Source: Phallusia mammillata (taxonomy: Eukaryota > Chordata > Ascidiacea > Phlebobranchia > Ascidiidae). Taken from it: a DNA stretch of 64,000 nucleotides. Of the stretch, positions 1-12,680 are shown piece by piece; position 1 is the first letter of the stretch, and each line of letters opens with the position of its first letter. The notes beneath the pieces are model-generated. The model had not been told where the DNA came from, searched no databases, and saw nothing but the letters and a program-made list of their open reading frames with translations. A program made the translations under genes and the position numbers. The stretch is taken from the NCBI GenBank assembly GCA_003260075.1, contig QLIY01000640.1, positions 25,282-89,281 on the forward strand. Direction: 5' to 3'.

Positions 1-2244
1 TTTCACCACCTTTAACCTCGAATCGATGTTGTTTCATCTTTGGTTAAGACAGCATGAGAACCACATACACACACAACTGAAATGTACATATTAATAATTT
101 GTTTGATCATATTGCGAAATGTTTTTCAACGCGTAAAAACCATTTTAATTTGCCGCAGATAATCGGACGAAGTTTTTCTGGGATACAGAAATGTTTTTTA
201 TCCTTTAAATGACATGTAGTATTTCCGATCATAAACTCTGCCTTGTGAAAAGTGTTTAATGGATAAAAGAGATAAACTGCTTTTCGGAACACGTAACTCC
301 ATTAATATTTAACGAGGATTAATTCCATATAACATCAAATCCGCGCTTCTTTTGAACACGCATTCTCAGCACATCGCTATTTTACAAAAAAAGATAGCCA
401 AATCCGGTATATTTGGCACATTTTTTACCTGCAGCGGTGATTCCAAGCAATAACATTACATATAAAAACATTCCAGTACCCATTTTTTGTACAATTTTAA
501 TCAACAGCCTATTGTTATGATTCCTGTTTTATTCAATACCTGAGAATACTAAACTGTTAAGCACAATCCAAGGACATTTTTCGCATCTCTCTAAGATAAC
601 CCTCTGCACACTAACACTTTAACCAAATGGATTCAAGGTTCCCCCTTTTATATACCCGGTGCCTGACGGTTACATAATTACACAAGGCACGTCATTGAAT
701 GCTATTGACGAAAGATCCAGAAATGGAGCTCGCTAGCAAGACGCCCCACTTGTTGCCCAAATCAATGGTAATACAATAAGATCTAAACGAATTGACTCAA
801 ATTCCTTACAGACGTCGTGGTGGTACGTTCCCGCTTAGTGCTCAATCTTATTCTAAATGGCCCCTCGAACGCACGCATCTTTCGTGCGTCATTACCGCCC
901 TCGTTCATTTTTTCGCGTTGTGGGATTTGTGTGTTGCCATTTATCGAATTTCTTCTGGATTACAAAACCTGAAATACCTTCCACCAGAAATAATCTGTTC
1001 GTTTTCGAAGTATAGCGAAAACGTAACAAACAAAACTGTTCTTTATACCCAAAGCAGTTAATCTAGTATTTTTTTTCCTGTAAAACTGATTAGGTAGCCA
1101 AAACGCACTTTTTACTACAAGAAAGATTTATTAATCTATTTACAATCCGTTTTAATAATTAAAAAAGTTTTGGACTAAGAGGTGAGGTCGTAATCTATAT
1201 CAACATGATGACAGTGGTGGGATTAAAAGACAGTGGTGGTGCGAGCCGGATGAATCCCACCACTGCATGGTATCTATCATTTTAATTTAACATGTTTAAA
1301 CCGAACTTTGAGCAACTAAACTCAGAGTTATAAACTATTTCGCCTAACGGCAGACCATGTCATTCTAAAATCAGGACCACAAACCAAAACAGGCTTCTTC
1401 GTGTACCAATAGTAATTTAAGTCCGATCCAGAATCACAAAAATATACTTTTGACTCAAAAGTTGCGAGTTGACGTAAATCGATCACGCTATCTTTTCCTC
1501 CTTGCCGGTTGCCAAATGTAATGACTAAAATGCCTTTATGACTTCACTATTGCTGTATGACGTTTTTATCACATCAGAAAAATTTTGTGAAAAACCAGAT
1601 CAGTCCCATTTTCTAACCAACAAGGCATCTGCCCGATTGTACCGAAAATATGCAATTAATAAAATTTTGTGTCGTAAAAACAGTTTGAATCACTATGACA
1701 TATTATTTTAAAAACTGACCTTCTGGAGACCAGTGCTATGAGCAAACTGGGCCCTGGGAAGTTAATCATTTTTCCATTTGCGGACTTTCCCCAAAAAATT
1801 GACACTTGGGGCGCCATAAGAGTGTTTCTCTCCCAGAAACGTGCTTTTTAAACTAAAATAGATTTTACTTTGCATCCTGTTTTGGAAACGAATTGCTACA
1901 TAAATACTTGTGCAGAAAACAGCAAAACTTTGTGGACATTTTACATAACATTTAAATTGCCCTTTATATTCCTACAGACTATTACATGCATCTATTCTAT
2001 ATTCATAATAACCTTATTACCTTAGTAATTGATCAACTTTGGGGAATAAACAGATTATGATAGTGGATTAGGTAGGGGTACAAGAATGGGTAACAGGTAA
2101 CATAAAAAATGTCACATAAGTCAAAATAATGTATTATTAAAAAAGAAGTTTAGTTGACATTTATTCAATTGGTTTGTTTAACTCTGCTTATTTTGGTTTG
2201 ATGTATTTATCAGGATTCTACTGTTTAGCTGTAACAGTTGTGTA
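1..2244. other. Upstream non-coding stretch
   Basis: No coding exon could be supported on either strand. The open frames here are short and lack recognisable protein features. The stretch is AT-rich and holds one small MITE-like sequence at 1212-1265. The last few hundred bases presumably include the NPEPL1 promoter. A TTTAGCTGTAACAG acceptor-like sequence ends at 2237, eight bases before the NPEPL1 ATG, and could be a cis- or trans-splice acceptor. Confidence 0.5.
1212..1265. repeat. Miniature hAT-like palindromic element
   Basis: A 54-bp stretch begins CAGTGGTGGGATT and ends AATCCCACCACTG, so its ends are inverted repeats. The ends match those of the 179-bp element at 30144-30322, which has a perfect 8-bp target duplication. 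Here the flanking 8-mers match only partly. It is probably a deleted member of the same non-autonomous hAT-type family. Confidence 0.5.
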
Positions 2245-3843
2245 ATGTTTGGTATGCCTTTAACTGATGTTAAGTTTGTTGGGACTTCATTCAAAAGTGA
2301 TCCCTCCCAAGTGCCTGTTAGTGTGATAGGAAAATGTTCCAATCTTAGAAAAGTGTCATGGAAAGATGTTTCACCCCATTTAGAGCAAAAAGTAAGTGAA
2401 TCTGTATGGAAAAAGGCTGTTCAGTCACTCAGTCCAGCACCAACTGATACTTGTGGTCTTTGGATGAGCAACGCAAATGTTGGAGGTTTTTCCGATAAAG
2501 TAAGTCGGCATAACATGCCTTCAAGTGCTTACCACATTCCAAAGCTGCTGCGAAGCTGTCTAACTGGAAAAGGTGACCAAGTGGTGGTTATAGTATGTGA
2601 AGAATCTGAGGTTTTTGCATGTGGTTGTGCCATTGCCAGGTCATATCCGTTATTTACTATGAGAACCGATGGAGGGAAGCCAAAGAGGCAGCGTACTCTA
2701 TCTGTGGAGTTTGTAATTGTGGGTGAGAAAACTTGTGACCTTAAAGAGATTGCAGCCTGCCTTCAGGACACTGCTGATTCTGTTCGTTTGGCAGCAAAAA
2801 TTGTGGACATGCCTTGTAATATTATGAATACTACTGCTTTTGTCAATGAAGCTAAGGAGGTTGGCGAGGAACTTGGAATTGTGCCCATGGTCATACAAGG
2901 TGAAGATCTAGACAAACAAGGGTTTGGTGGCATCTATGGTGTTGGAAAGGCCTCTGAACATCCACCGGCATTAGTTGTTCTTAGCCATTATGTACCTAAT
3001 GCTACTCTTACCATTGCTTGGTGTGGAAAAGGCATTGTTTATGACACTGGTGGTTTGAGTATAAAGGGTAAGACCACCATGCCAGGAATGAAAAGAGATT
3101 GTGGTGGTGCAGCAGCTGTGTTATCTGCTTTTCGAGCAGCTGTTAAACGAGGTTTTAAGCAGAATCTTCATGCTGTTTTATGTCTTGCTGAAAACTCTGT
3201 GGGTCCTATAGCAACAAGACCCGATGACATTCATATTCTGTACTCTGGACGATCAGTGGAAATTAACAACACTGATGCAGAAGGTAGACTGGTTCTAGGA
3301 GATGGTGTGGCATATGCATCAAAGGATTTAAGGGCTGACATTATCCTTGATATGGCAACACTTACAGGTGCACAAGGAGTGTCAACAGGAAAGTATCATG
3401 CTGCTATTTTGACCAACAATGAAAAGTGGGAGCGAATAGCTATGGAAGCTGGTAAAAAGTCTGGTGATCTTACTCATCCTCTTGTGTACTGTCCTGAACT
3501 TCATTTCTCGGAATTTAACTCGGCTGTTGCTGACATGAAGAATTCTGTAGCAGATAGGTCCAATGCCCAGTCATCATGTGCAGGCCTTTTCATTGGTAGC
3601 CATCTTCAGGGTGCTTTCAGTTTTCCAGGAACTTGGATCCATGTAGATATGGCTTCACCAGCACACTGTGGAGAAAGGGCAACTGGGTATGGTGTTGCTC
3701 TTCTTTTGACTTTGTTTGGCCAGAACAGTGAGGACAAGTTGCTTCAGCTGATTGCACCATCAGATGTCTCCACGGGTGGTGTTGATTATGAAGATGGTTT
3801 AGATGAAAACAGTATTGCCAGTAAACGCCCACGTAATGCCTGA
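2245..3843 (+). CDS. NPEPL1: Probable aminopeptidase NPEPL1 (M17 family)
   Basis: A single 532-codon exon encodes an M17 leucyl-aminopeptidase-like protein, closest in my judgement to animal NPEPL1 rather than LAP3. These are di-metal enzymes that remove N-terminal residues from peptides. The catalytic half is intact: GKGIVYDTGG with Lys262 and Asp267, KRDCGG with Asp285, and the family signature NTDAEGR with Asp344, Glu346 and Arg348. These align with the metal ligands and catalytic Lys/Arg of bovine LAP. The N-terminal half is the usual poorly conserved LAP domain. The ATG is the first in frame and lies eight bases after an acceptor-like CAG. The human gene has many introns, so the lack of introns is notable. 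TRIAP1 follows on the same strand after about 830 bp. Confidence 0.93.
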   Translation: MFGMPLTDVKFVGTSFKSDPSQVPVSVIGKCSNLRKVSWKDVSPHLEQKVSESVWKKAVQSLSPAPTDTCGLWMSNANVGGFSDKVSRHNMPSSAYHIPKLLRSCLTGKGDQVVVIVCEESEVFACGCAIARSYPLFTMRTDGGKPKRQRTLSVEFVIVGEKTCDLKEIAACLQDTADSVRLAAKIVDMPCNIMNTTAFVNEAKEVGEELGIVPMVIQGEDLDKQGFGGIYGVGKASEHPPALVVLSHYVPNATLTIAWCGKGIVYDTGGLSIKGKTTMPGMKRDCGGAAAVLSAFRAAVKRGFKQNLHAVLCLAENSVGPIATRPDDIHILYSGRSVEINNTDAEGRLVLGDGVAYASKDLRADIILDMATLTGAQGVSTGKYHAAILTNNEKWERIAMEAGKKSGDLTHPLVYCPELHFSEFNSAVADMKNSVADRSNAQSSCAGLFIGSHLQGAFSFPGTWIHVDMASPAHCGERATGYGVALLLTLFGQNSEDKLLQLIAPSDVSTGGVDYEDGLDENSIASKRPRNA

Positions 3844-4932
<1,089 letters not shown>

Positions 4933-4933
4933 C

Positions 4934-6175
4934 ATGAAGAAAATAGACACTTGGATGATATACTTTTGTGCATTGTGTCTGCGGATTATGCTCATACTTT
5001 ATGCTGAATGGCAGGATGCCAACATGGAAGTCAAATTTACTGATGTTGATTACTATGTATTTTCTGATGCTGCAACATTTGTCAGTTTTGGTCAATCGCC
5101 ATATTGCCGTGCAACATACAGGTACAGTCCAATTTTGGCATGGCTGCTTTTGCCAAATATTTATCTTCATCAGGCATGGGGCAAAGTATTATTTGTAATA
5201 GGTGACTTCATGGCTGCAGTGTTTTTGCAGAGCATCATGCAACAATCTGGGTCTTCAAAATTGCAGCAGCAGTTTGCAATAGCACTGTGGCTTCTAAATC
5301 CATTGACAGCCACTGTGTCATGCAGAGGCAATGCTGAGTCAATCATGGCCGCACTGGTTCTTGGTGTTTTGCATTTCTTGCTTAGTAAGCAAATAATGTT
5401 TGCTTCTGTTTTGTTTGCTCTTGCTGTGCACCTGAAAATCTATCCAATTGTTTACTCTTTGGCAATTCTTTTCTACCTCGGAGAAAACAAATTCAGTGAT
5501 AAGAATCAGAACTTTGTGTACACTTTGTTCAACTGCATACACAAAAGAAAATTAAGTGCTGCTTTTAAAAAAGTAGTTACATACAACAACATAATGTTTT
5601 TTACTTGTTTTTTGTTTGTGTTTGTGATTATGACAGCTCTGATGTACTTTCTGTATGGTTTTGATTTTTTGGATCACACCTACCTGTACCACATTAAAAG
5701 AAGGGACATTCGCCACAATTTTTCTGTGTATTTTTACATGCTGTATATCAACAATGCCCATTGGTTGGGTCTTTTAACTTTTGTGACTCAACTTTCTTTA
5801 GTAATTTTGTTGTCAAGTATGTTGTACAAACAGCTTGCAGTGTGCTTTTTTGTTTTGACTTACACCTTTGTTACTTTTAACAAGATATGCACATCTCAAT
5901 ACTTCTTGTGGTATTTTTCGATTGTCCCAGTTTTGCTGAATGGTTTTACGAGGAAACATTACAGGAGCTTGATCCTGGTTGCAGTTTTATGGTTTTTCGG
6001 CCAAGGGATCTGGTTGGCACCAGCCTATTGTATTGAATTTCTCGGGTGGAATACATTTCAGACTGTTTGGTTAGCTGGTATCTTGTTTTTTGCAACAAAT
6101 GTTTTCATCATTGGTTACTGCATCTACCATTATTTCTCACCACAAGCAGATTTTGTGAAAAACAAAAAAGATTAA
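4934..6175 (+). CDS. PIGM: GPI mannosyltransferase 1 catalytic subunit PIGM
   Basis: A 413-residue multi-pass membrane protein without introns. PIG-M adds the first mannose, from dolichol-phosphate-mannose, to the GPI precursor in the ER lumen, working with PIG-X. The family DxD motif is present as TDVDYY with Asp37 and Asp39 just after the first membrane segment, followed by SDAA and SPYCRATYRY, all typical of PIG-M. About eight to ten hydrophobic segments follow, and length matches human (423). The frame is open back to an ATG at 4910, but 4934 lies directly after the TRIAP1 stop and gives the standard N-terminus, so I prefer it. If 4910 were used, the two genes would overlap by 23 bases. 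No splice acceptor is visible between the two genes. Confidence 0.93.
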   Translation: MKKIDTWMIYFCALCLRIMLILYAEWQDANMEVKFTDVDYYVFSDAATFVSFGQSPYCRATYRYSPILAWLLLPNIYLHQAWGKVLFVIGDFMAAVFLQSIMQQSGSSKLQQQFAIALWLLNPLTATVSCRGNAESIMAALVLGVLHFLLSKQIMFASVLFALAVHLKIYPIVYSLAILFYLGENKFSDKNQNFVYTLFNCIHKRKLSAAFKKVVTYNNIMFFTCFLFVFVIMTALMYFLYGFDFLDHTYLYHIKRRDIRHNFSVYFYMLYINNAHWLGLLTFVTQLSLVILLSSMLYKQLAVCFFVLTYTFVTFNKICTSQYFLWYFSIVPVLLNGFTRKHYRSLILVAVLWFFGQGIWLAPAYCIEFLGWNTFQTVWLAGILFFATNVFIIGYCIYHYFSPQADFVKNKKD

Positions 6176-6298
6176 AGCATGTATTTCTGTTTTTAGTGTG
6201 TAGAATTGTGTGTGATTAATATATATGCATTGTTTTGTATAGGTTTTGCAAAACTGTTTGATACTTAGGCTTTGGTACCTGTCAAATTAACAAGTAAT

Positions 6299-9200
6299 AT
6301 GTCAGGTTAGTAAAACTTCTATTTTGTAAAAAAATCTATTCGTTGTGCTAAAAATTTGACAACCAGTCATTGTTTGTAGCCTTGCGTCTTGCACTGATAC
6401 AGATGGCTGTTGGAACCAACAAAACCGAAAATGTCAAGAAGGCATGTAAGTTGGTGAAGGAAGCTGCAAGCAAAGGGGCAAAATTAATAGCCCTTCCTGT
6501 AAGTTGCTTTCCATAAAAATATCATAATAAATATTTGTTTTCTGTGTAATGTTTATTATGGGTCCCCTTACCTGAAGGGGACACATATTGTTTTTGTCCG
6601 TATTTTTTTCTTCTGTCTAACGCTGGCTTGTGACACATGTTTGGTCAAGAAAGAGTGCTTAAATTTATTCAAATTTTCAGAGATGTTAGTTAATAATCCA
6701 AATTTGATCCTCCTGAAGTTTAACCCCGCTTGACCCAGCGGTTCACCCACAAGCCCCCAAAACGTAAATTTTTTGAAACGGCTGTACTGACTAAAGTACA
6801 GCATCTTGGAGTTTCTTGCTGTGTTGTTTGGTGCAATGTAAGGTTTTTTAAAGAATTTTGTATCTTTTTTTCGGATTCACCCTTTAAACCCCGAAATAAT
6901 CGGTTTTAGTAACGCTGGCTTGTGAGTCGCGTTTGGTCAAGAAAGAGTGCTTTAAATTTATTAAAATTTACAAAGATGTTAGTGAATAATCCAAATTTGA
7001 TCCTCCTGAAGTTTAACCCCGATTGGCCCAGCGGTTCACCCACAGGCCCCCAAAATGTAATTTTTTTAAAACCGTTGTACTGACTAAAGTACAGCGTCTT
7101 GGAGTTTCATGCTTTGTTGTTTGGTGCAATGTAAGGTTTTTTAAAGAATTTTGTATCTTTTTTTCGGATTCACCCATTTTTTACCCTTTAAACCCCGAAA
7201 TAATCGGTTTTAGTTTTAGGGCAGAAATACAAGCCCTATGGTGCTGAAATATTTAAAAAAATAACAATTGTTTAAGCAGGGTATTCGTTTAGTATTTAAA
7301 ATTTTGCCAGTTACCTTTACAACCCATAATATGCGTACGCTATCAGTCAGATATAAGTCCCAAGGGAGGAATCCACTGGTTTACGATTAAGGCGGCAGAG
7401 CGGGAGTGCTCAGCTTGACGTCCGGACAGACGTTTTACGAGACAGTCGTTTGGGTGATTAGAAATCAGCTGTTTTTTTGTGCAGCAATGCTGCTTCGTTT
7501 TATTGAGTTATCACGCGCATTTTCAGTTTTGGCGAAGGTTTTACACCTAAGACGTAATTTAAACTCGATAAACGTACTTCGGTTTCGTTTATGTCAGGCA
7601 AAACGTCGTTGATCAACATAAATATGAAAAAATAAACTTATCTTTTTCAAACGCCGCGATAAATGGTCTTTAAATTCTCGTTGTCAGCTTGGCCGTCGCA
7701 TAACCACGGGTCACTAAAGGTCAACTTGTAGGCATTACAACACAGTTACGAATTTTTCGTCATAACGTATCTTCTTTATTTTTGACAAATGAATTCAAGA
7801 ATCAGTACTTAAGTGATGTATAAATTAGGCTGAACGGTATTGTTAAACACTAAGGACTGCATGCTGTTAAAAACAGTGTCAAAAGGTCATTAAATGGTCG
7901 TTTTTGCGAAACAAAGTTAGGTGAAAAACAAGTTTTTATTTATACCTTTGTAGCAAACGACTTTTTTATATAATGACAAAAAACAGTTACGGCTTTCTAG
8001 GAAAATTTGTGTTTAAAAACTGAACTTAAACGACAATATCAAGGTCAAAGCAAGAGATTAAATTGAAAGTATTTTCCCCGTTCTTTTTTCACCGATTTTT
8101 TGTAATTATATGACAATAATGATGCAAAAAGAATACGGACAAAAACTTTTAAAGTTAAGTTAATGCTTTGTGAAAAATTTGTCCTTAAGAATCTAAAAAT
8201 AACCGCAACATAGGTTTACCGTAAATCCGCATAAACACGCGTGTGGGGACCCATTCGTTTTTGCTTGCAAAAACAATCATACATGTAGATACAATTGTGT
8301 ATAGTATAGTAAATTGGTAAATATCGTATAGAATATATCAAATTGAAGTATATCAGAAAGGCTCTTTTCTAGTTGTAATAAGTCTGTTATAGAAGAGCTT
8401 TTCTTCTACTTCGTTTTTGCCTTATTTATTGCAATGTTTTAAGCTATGATAAGATTTCCACATAACTATTCTATTACAAATACGTATTTTAGTAGTTTCA
8501 TGGTAAAATGAAAGATAACATTTGTTTTGTAACAAAAGGAATGTTTCAACTCTCCTTACGGAACACAATATTTCAAAGAATACTCTGAACCTGTCCCTGG
8601 ACCAACCACAAAGTCACTTTCTGAGGTGGCTAAGGAGTGTCAAGTTTTTCTGGTTGGAGGTTTGTTGTTTTGAAATTACACTGCTTTCAATAAAAAAACA
8701 TTTCCATGTGATTTTGACAGGATCAATTCCTGAAAATGAAAATGGAAATCTGTACAACACCTGTTCAGTATTTGCTCCAAATGGTGATACTATAGCAAAG
8801 TACAGAAAAATGCATTTGTTTGATATTAATGTGCCAGGAAAAATCTTCTTTCAAGAATCTGATGTACTGAAGCCAGGAAATACATTTGTCACATTCAATG
8901 CAGGTAGATTTTCCCAGGACGTTTGTTTTGTATGTGTTGATCAAATTAGTGGTGCACATAAGTTTAACTTTTCCGAAACCAAACATGTTTATGCAACCAT
9001 GAAAGTTTTGCAGTTAAATAAATAAAATGCTCCAAGTGAACCTTTTCTAAGTTTGTGCTGCTTATGCATCCTTAAATGTGTTTTGGTGTCTTTGTGCCAC
9101 AAAATAGTTTACTTGTATATTTCTTTTTAAAACCTTCATTAGAATTTGTATTTTATGTTCATTTAAATAAAATAATTCTACCTTGTAACTAAATATTGGG

Positions 9201-10789
9201 TTTCGGTCTGAACCTTTCACAGTTGTTCAGTGCATCTCTAGTTTAAATCATCTGCTGTTCACACCACAAGTAGTTCCATGTTTTAAGTTGCATCATCTAG
9301 CAATAAACTGAAAATATGCATTTATATATGGCAAATTTTTAATCCCATAAACCTGGAGTTCTCAAACTATGCGTCGCGACGCCCTGGTGCGTCGTTTAAA
9401 TTTTCCAGGGGAGCCGCACAATGGTTTCGTTTCGTGGCTTTATGTTACCCCCCCCCCGTATCAATAAACACAACTTTAATAATAAGTTTCCTCATTAACT
9501 TTTTTCGCTGGTGCATCGCAAGCCCAGAAATCTTTTCCAGAGGCGTCGCAACCCAAAAAAGTTTGAGAACCACTGCCATAAACATTAAATCACAGTATGC
9601 CAGGCCCATTAACGGCATCTTTACATATGAGTGTGCCATGATTGCTGTTCTGCATCGGCGCTTTAGGGTTGATCCCAGTTATGAATTTATGTTCATCTTA
9701 ATAAACATTAAATGAAAACTAAGGAATTTAGAATTGGTCAAGTAAAACTTATGCTCTTGTTTTTAGGACCCTGTAAAGTAGGATTGGGAATTTGCTATGA
9801 CATGCGGTTTGCTGAACTAGCCCAAATTTATGCTAAGGAAGGTTGTCATCTAGTTGTATACCCAGGAGCATTTAATATGACAACTGGGCCTGCACATTGG
9901 CAACTTTTGCAGCAAGCAAGGTATGTTAATTTGCCTGCTTGTTTTCAGACATAAATTATGTCATGTTTTTAGGGCACTGGACAACCAAATGTATGTGGCA
10001 GCTGTTTCACCAGCTAGAGATGAAGGTGCAACCTATGTGGCTTGGGGTAACTCTTCGACTGTTGGCCCATGGTCAGTTTATTATGCGTACCTTCCCTGCG
10101 TGCAGCACATAATGTTTTGATAATTTTTTTCTGCCCAACCTTGTGTTGTTTTCTATGTTTTGGCTTAGAAAGAGCAATTCCAATCAATTTATCGTAAAAA
10201 ACTATTCACTTGATTTCTTCTTGGCGAGAGGTTACTGCAGATCAACATGTTTATTGCACCTAAATTAGCCAGTGTTTGTTATACTGTATTGGTGTTGTTT
10301 TTCCCTTTCTGAGTTTTAAAAAAATTCATAAAGGTTAAACTTAACCATTTAGGTAACAATTATATGCCATCTACAACAAATGGTTTTCTATGTTGGATTT
10401 GGTCACAGACTTTGTAGTGAGCAATTTGAAACCTATGCTTTTGTGTGATTTTCAGGGGAGATATTCTTGCAAAAACTAGTCATGAAGAGTCAATAATATA
10501 TGCAGAAATTGGTAAGAATCTACAATCAATTACTTTTGTTTTCTTTAAATGTGTTCAGTTAAATAAACCTGTGCTGTGTTACAAAAGTTATCTCAATAAA
10601 AAATAATTAGTGTATCACAAGCTTACTTAACCACTCATTAAAACAGATATTGGGCGTCTTGAGGAAGTACGTCAAAATATTCCTCTTAATAATCAAAGGA
10701 GATTGGATGTGTATTCAAGACCGAACCCATGCGAAAGTTTAAAGGAAATGTCTGGATACAACATTGATGTAAACCAACATGTCGATTAG
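6299..10789 (+). CDS. NIT2: Omega-amidase NIT2, paralogue A (8 exons)
   Basis: A spliced gene of about 293 codons. Exons: 6299-6305 (ATGTCAG), 6380-6498, 8539-8659, 8721-8903, 9767-9920, 9973-10071, 10456-10511, 10647-10789. All junctions are GT-AG and keep frame. NIT2 is a nitrilase-superfamily omega-amidase that hydrolyses alpha-ketoglutaramate and alpha-ketosuccinamate. The Glu-Lys-Cys triad is intact: Glu in [10 protein letters not shown], Lys in YRKMHLFDI, Cys in [10 protein letters not shown]. The last exon carries the C-terminal QRRLDVY-type segment. The seven-base first exon is inferred from frame and splice signals. The long intron after 6498 and the intron after 8903 contain transposon-like sequence. 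A second tandem copy follows at 12.7 kb. Confidence 0.92.
6559..8253. mobile_element. DNA-transposon-like insertion in a NIT2-A intron
   Basis: Ends are short inverted repeats, TGGGTCCCC at 6559 and GGGGACCCA at 8245-8253. Inside the left half is an imperfect tandem duplication of about 300 bp: the block starting ACGCTGGCTTGTGA near 6618 recurs near 6911. No transposase frame is visible, so it would be a non-autonomous element or a relic. The inverted ends are only about nine bases and I see no convincing target duplication, so the boundaries are tentative. Confidence 0.4.
6618..7213. repeat. Two-copy tandem repeat, about 300 bp unit
   Basis: Copy 1 runs roughly 6618-6909 and copy 2 roughly 6910-7213. 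Both contain GTTTGGTCAAGAAAGAGTGC, CCAAATTTGATCCTCCTGAA and a shared end AATCGGTTTTAGT. They differ at scattered positions, and copy 2 has a small insertion in the ACCC(TTT) stretch. No poly-C tract separates them, unlike the other near-duplicates in this window. The short frames here are products of the repeat. Confidence 0.8.
9353..9575. mobile_element. hAT-type MITE with perfect 8-bp TSD
   Basis: Left end CTGGAGTTCTCAAACT and right end AGTTTGAGAACCACTG form imperfect terminal inverted repeats of the common hAT type. The element is flanked by identical 8-mers, CCATAAAC at 9345-9352 and 9576-9583. It lies in an intron of NIT2 paralogue A. A run of exactly ten C (9448-9457) interrupts it and may mark an assembly join rather than real sequence. 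Confidence 0.8.
9591..9715. repeat. Dispersed repeat, copy 1
   Basis: Begins CACAGTATGCCAGGCCC and ends around CCAGTTATGAATTTATG. Similar start and end sequences recur around 55588-55880, including the same TATGCCAGGCCC and CCAGTTATGAATTTATA blocks with GTGTATCATGATCGCTGT-like sequence between them. It could be a short interspersed element, but I cannot name the family. Confidence 0.5.
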
Positions 10790-12680
10790 GTGCCTCGAAT
10801 TATCTTTGTCTTTTAACATTGAACTATTTATGCCAAAAATTTTGCTTGTCTGCGGTGGTTAGGGCAGGTGTATCATTCATTAACTTTTATATCATTGTAT
10901 TGATAGAATGCATGTTAGTCCATACCTGTTTTTATTTTAATGGAGTTGAAAAGTAACTTGCATTAGTTTTTTGCAAAGACAGCTTTTAAAGATAAAATTT
11001 AACAAATTAATTTGCTCTGTGTTCACCCAGTATGCTTTTATCATGCGTCTTGGCTGTGAATCGTTTTTCTTTAGTGCTTGAATTATACTTTGATTGGAGA
11101 TTTTGAACCATAGTACATTAACAAATTATATTTGATTATTTGTGTCTGACAGGTACAAAATTGAGTAAAAATGAATCGGATGAAAATTCTAGAGGCCTAG
11201 ATTTGTCTTTGGTAGACTTGTGTTGGTGCTGTTGGCTTAATCTTTTATTTTATTGATGTTGTAACTATTTGTTGCTTAAAATTTATTGGAACTCAGAAAA
11301 AAAAAATATGCCTGCAAAACAAACTATGTTGTTTGCCTGAATGTGTATGAGATTCTGTCAAGAGTTGAGTGCCAGCGACCTATTAATATGCATATTGAAG
11401 ATTACATACACAAAAAGTTACAATAGCGTCGTTTTTTAAGTGCAGAAAACGGACTGCCATCTGTTTTTAGTCAGTAGGACATAACAGCAATCGAGACATA
11501 AAATTGCCGTTGAGGTGTTTTTACACTGATTAAATCAACGTTTAATTTTTTTTATTTGCAATTGCAACACATTTTCGCTTACTCGTATGTTTAAGAATAT
11601 ACAACATGGTTCTTTGTTGCCACAAGTTCGCAACAAGAATACACAACTCATTCGAATACTAATTGAAGAATAGTTGTAAACGAGAATTTGTAAAAGTCGT
11701 TCAAATACAATAAAAACAGACGCCATTAACGTCTGGGCGAGTTTATTTCTTTGAAACGTTCCAGAACCACCATAGCCTGTAAGTTAAACGAAAAAGCATT
11801 CGAAAAGTCGGAAAAAATGAATGATTTTGTCTGCTTGCTGGTAACGTCCCGCCATCGTATTGTTTAAACCTTTTAAAACAGTCGTTCAGTGGGGTATTAA
11901 AACCCAAAATTATTTTGAACAGTTAAAAAATTTATGGGCCCGAAACCGAGTACAAATTTGGTTGTAGTGGACGTCACCGCTATCCTCCTCCCAACACAAC
12001 ACTGCTTACTGTCGCCATCAACGGAAATGTGACGTTTTGTATCCTTTTGTGCTTTCACTGCACATTTATTTGCCAAAGTGACATACCGGCAGTAAACTTG
12101 TTTGTTTTTTCTTTCAATACCGTGCACTTTGTCAAGTAACTTTCTTTTGTCCGGTCAGTTAGATTTCACTTCGCCATGGCGCCATCACTGCTATTTTCGA
12201 AGTTCAGCATTTTCGGTCTTTGCAAACCGACTTTAACTTTAATGTAGGTCGCCAAAAAATGTTTCGTCAGCGTTTTACTCACCTTGTTTGCCTAATAGTC
12301 TGTTTTCCAGGCTGGATACTTCACATGAACTTAGCAGTGATCCGACTTTCGTAAGTGTCACTGTGCTTTTTAGATAGTTTGTGCTATACTTTGGTCACAA
12401 TGTTATTGTTTTGTTTAGAGTTGTGCCATAAACAGCCAATTTTGATGATATTTTGCCTTGTAAAAACCACCCATTTTTAGAGGTTGCACAAACTAAAGAC
12501 ATGTTAATGTAGACATATGGGCAAGAGTAAGTGTAAACTTTTACGATTAAAAGTCCGAAATGATAGCATATAACGTCAGTCGGGTATAGAAGTTTGTACG
12601 ACTTTTTCATATCAACCTAGTGTTATGTATATGATACGTTTATTCAGGCTGTTCAAACATTTATACTGCTAACGACAGCC
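10790..12680. other. Spacer between NIT2 paralogues
   Basis: About 1.9 kb with no supportable exon. Candidate frames on either strand are short and contain no family signature. It presumably includes the 3' UTR of NIT2-A and the promoter and leader of NIT2-B. No clear transposon ends were seen. Confidence 0.5.

Noticed and set aside
6568..7247. Frames of 74-78 codons on both strands
   Set aside because: They lie in the two-copy tandem repeat of a transposon-like intron insertion and contain no family signature.
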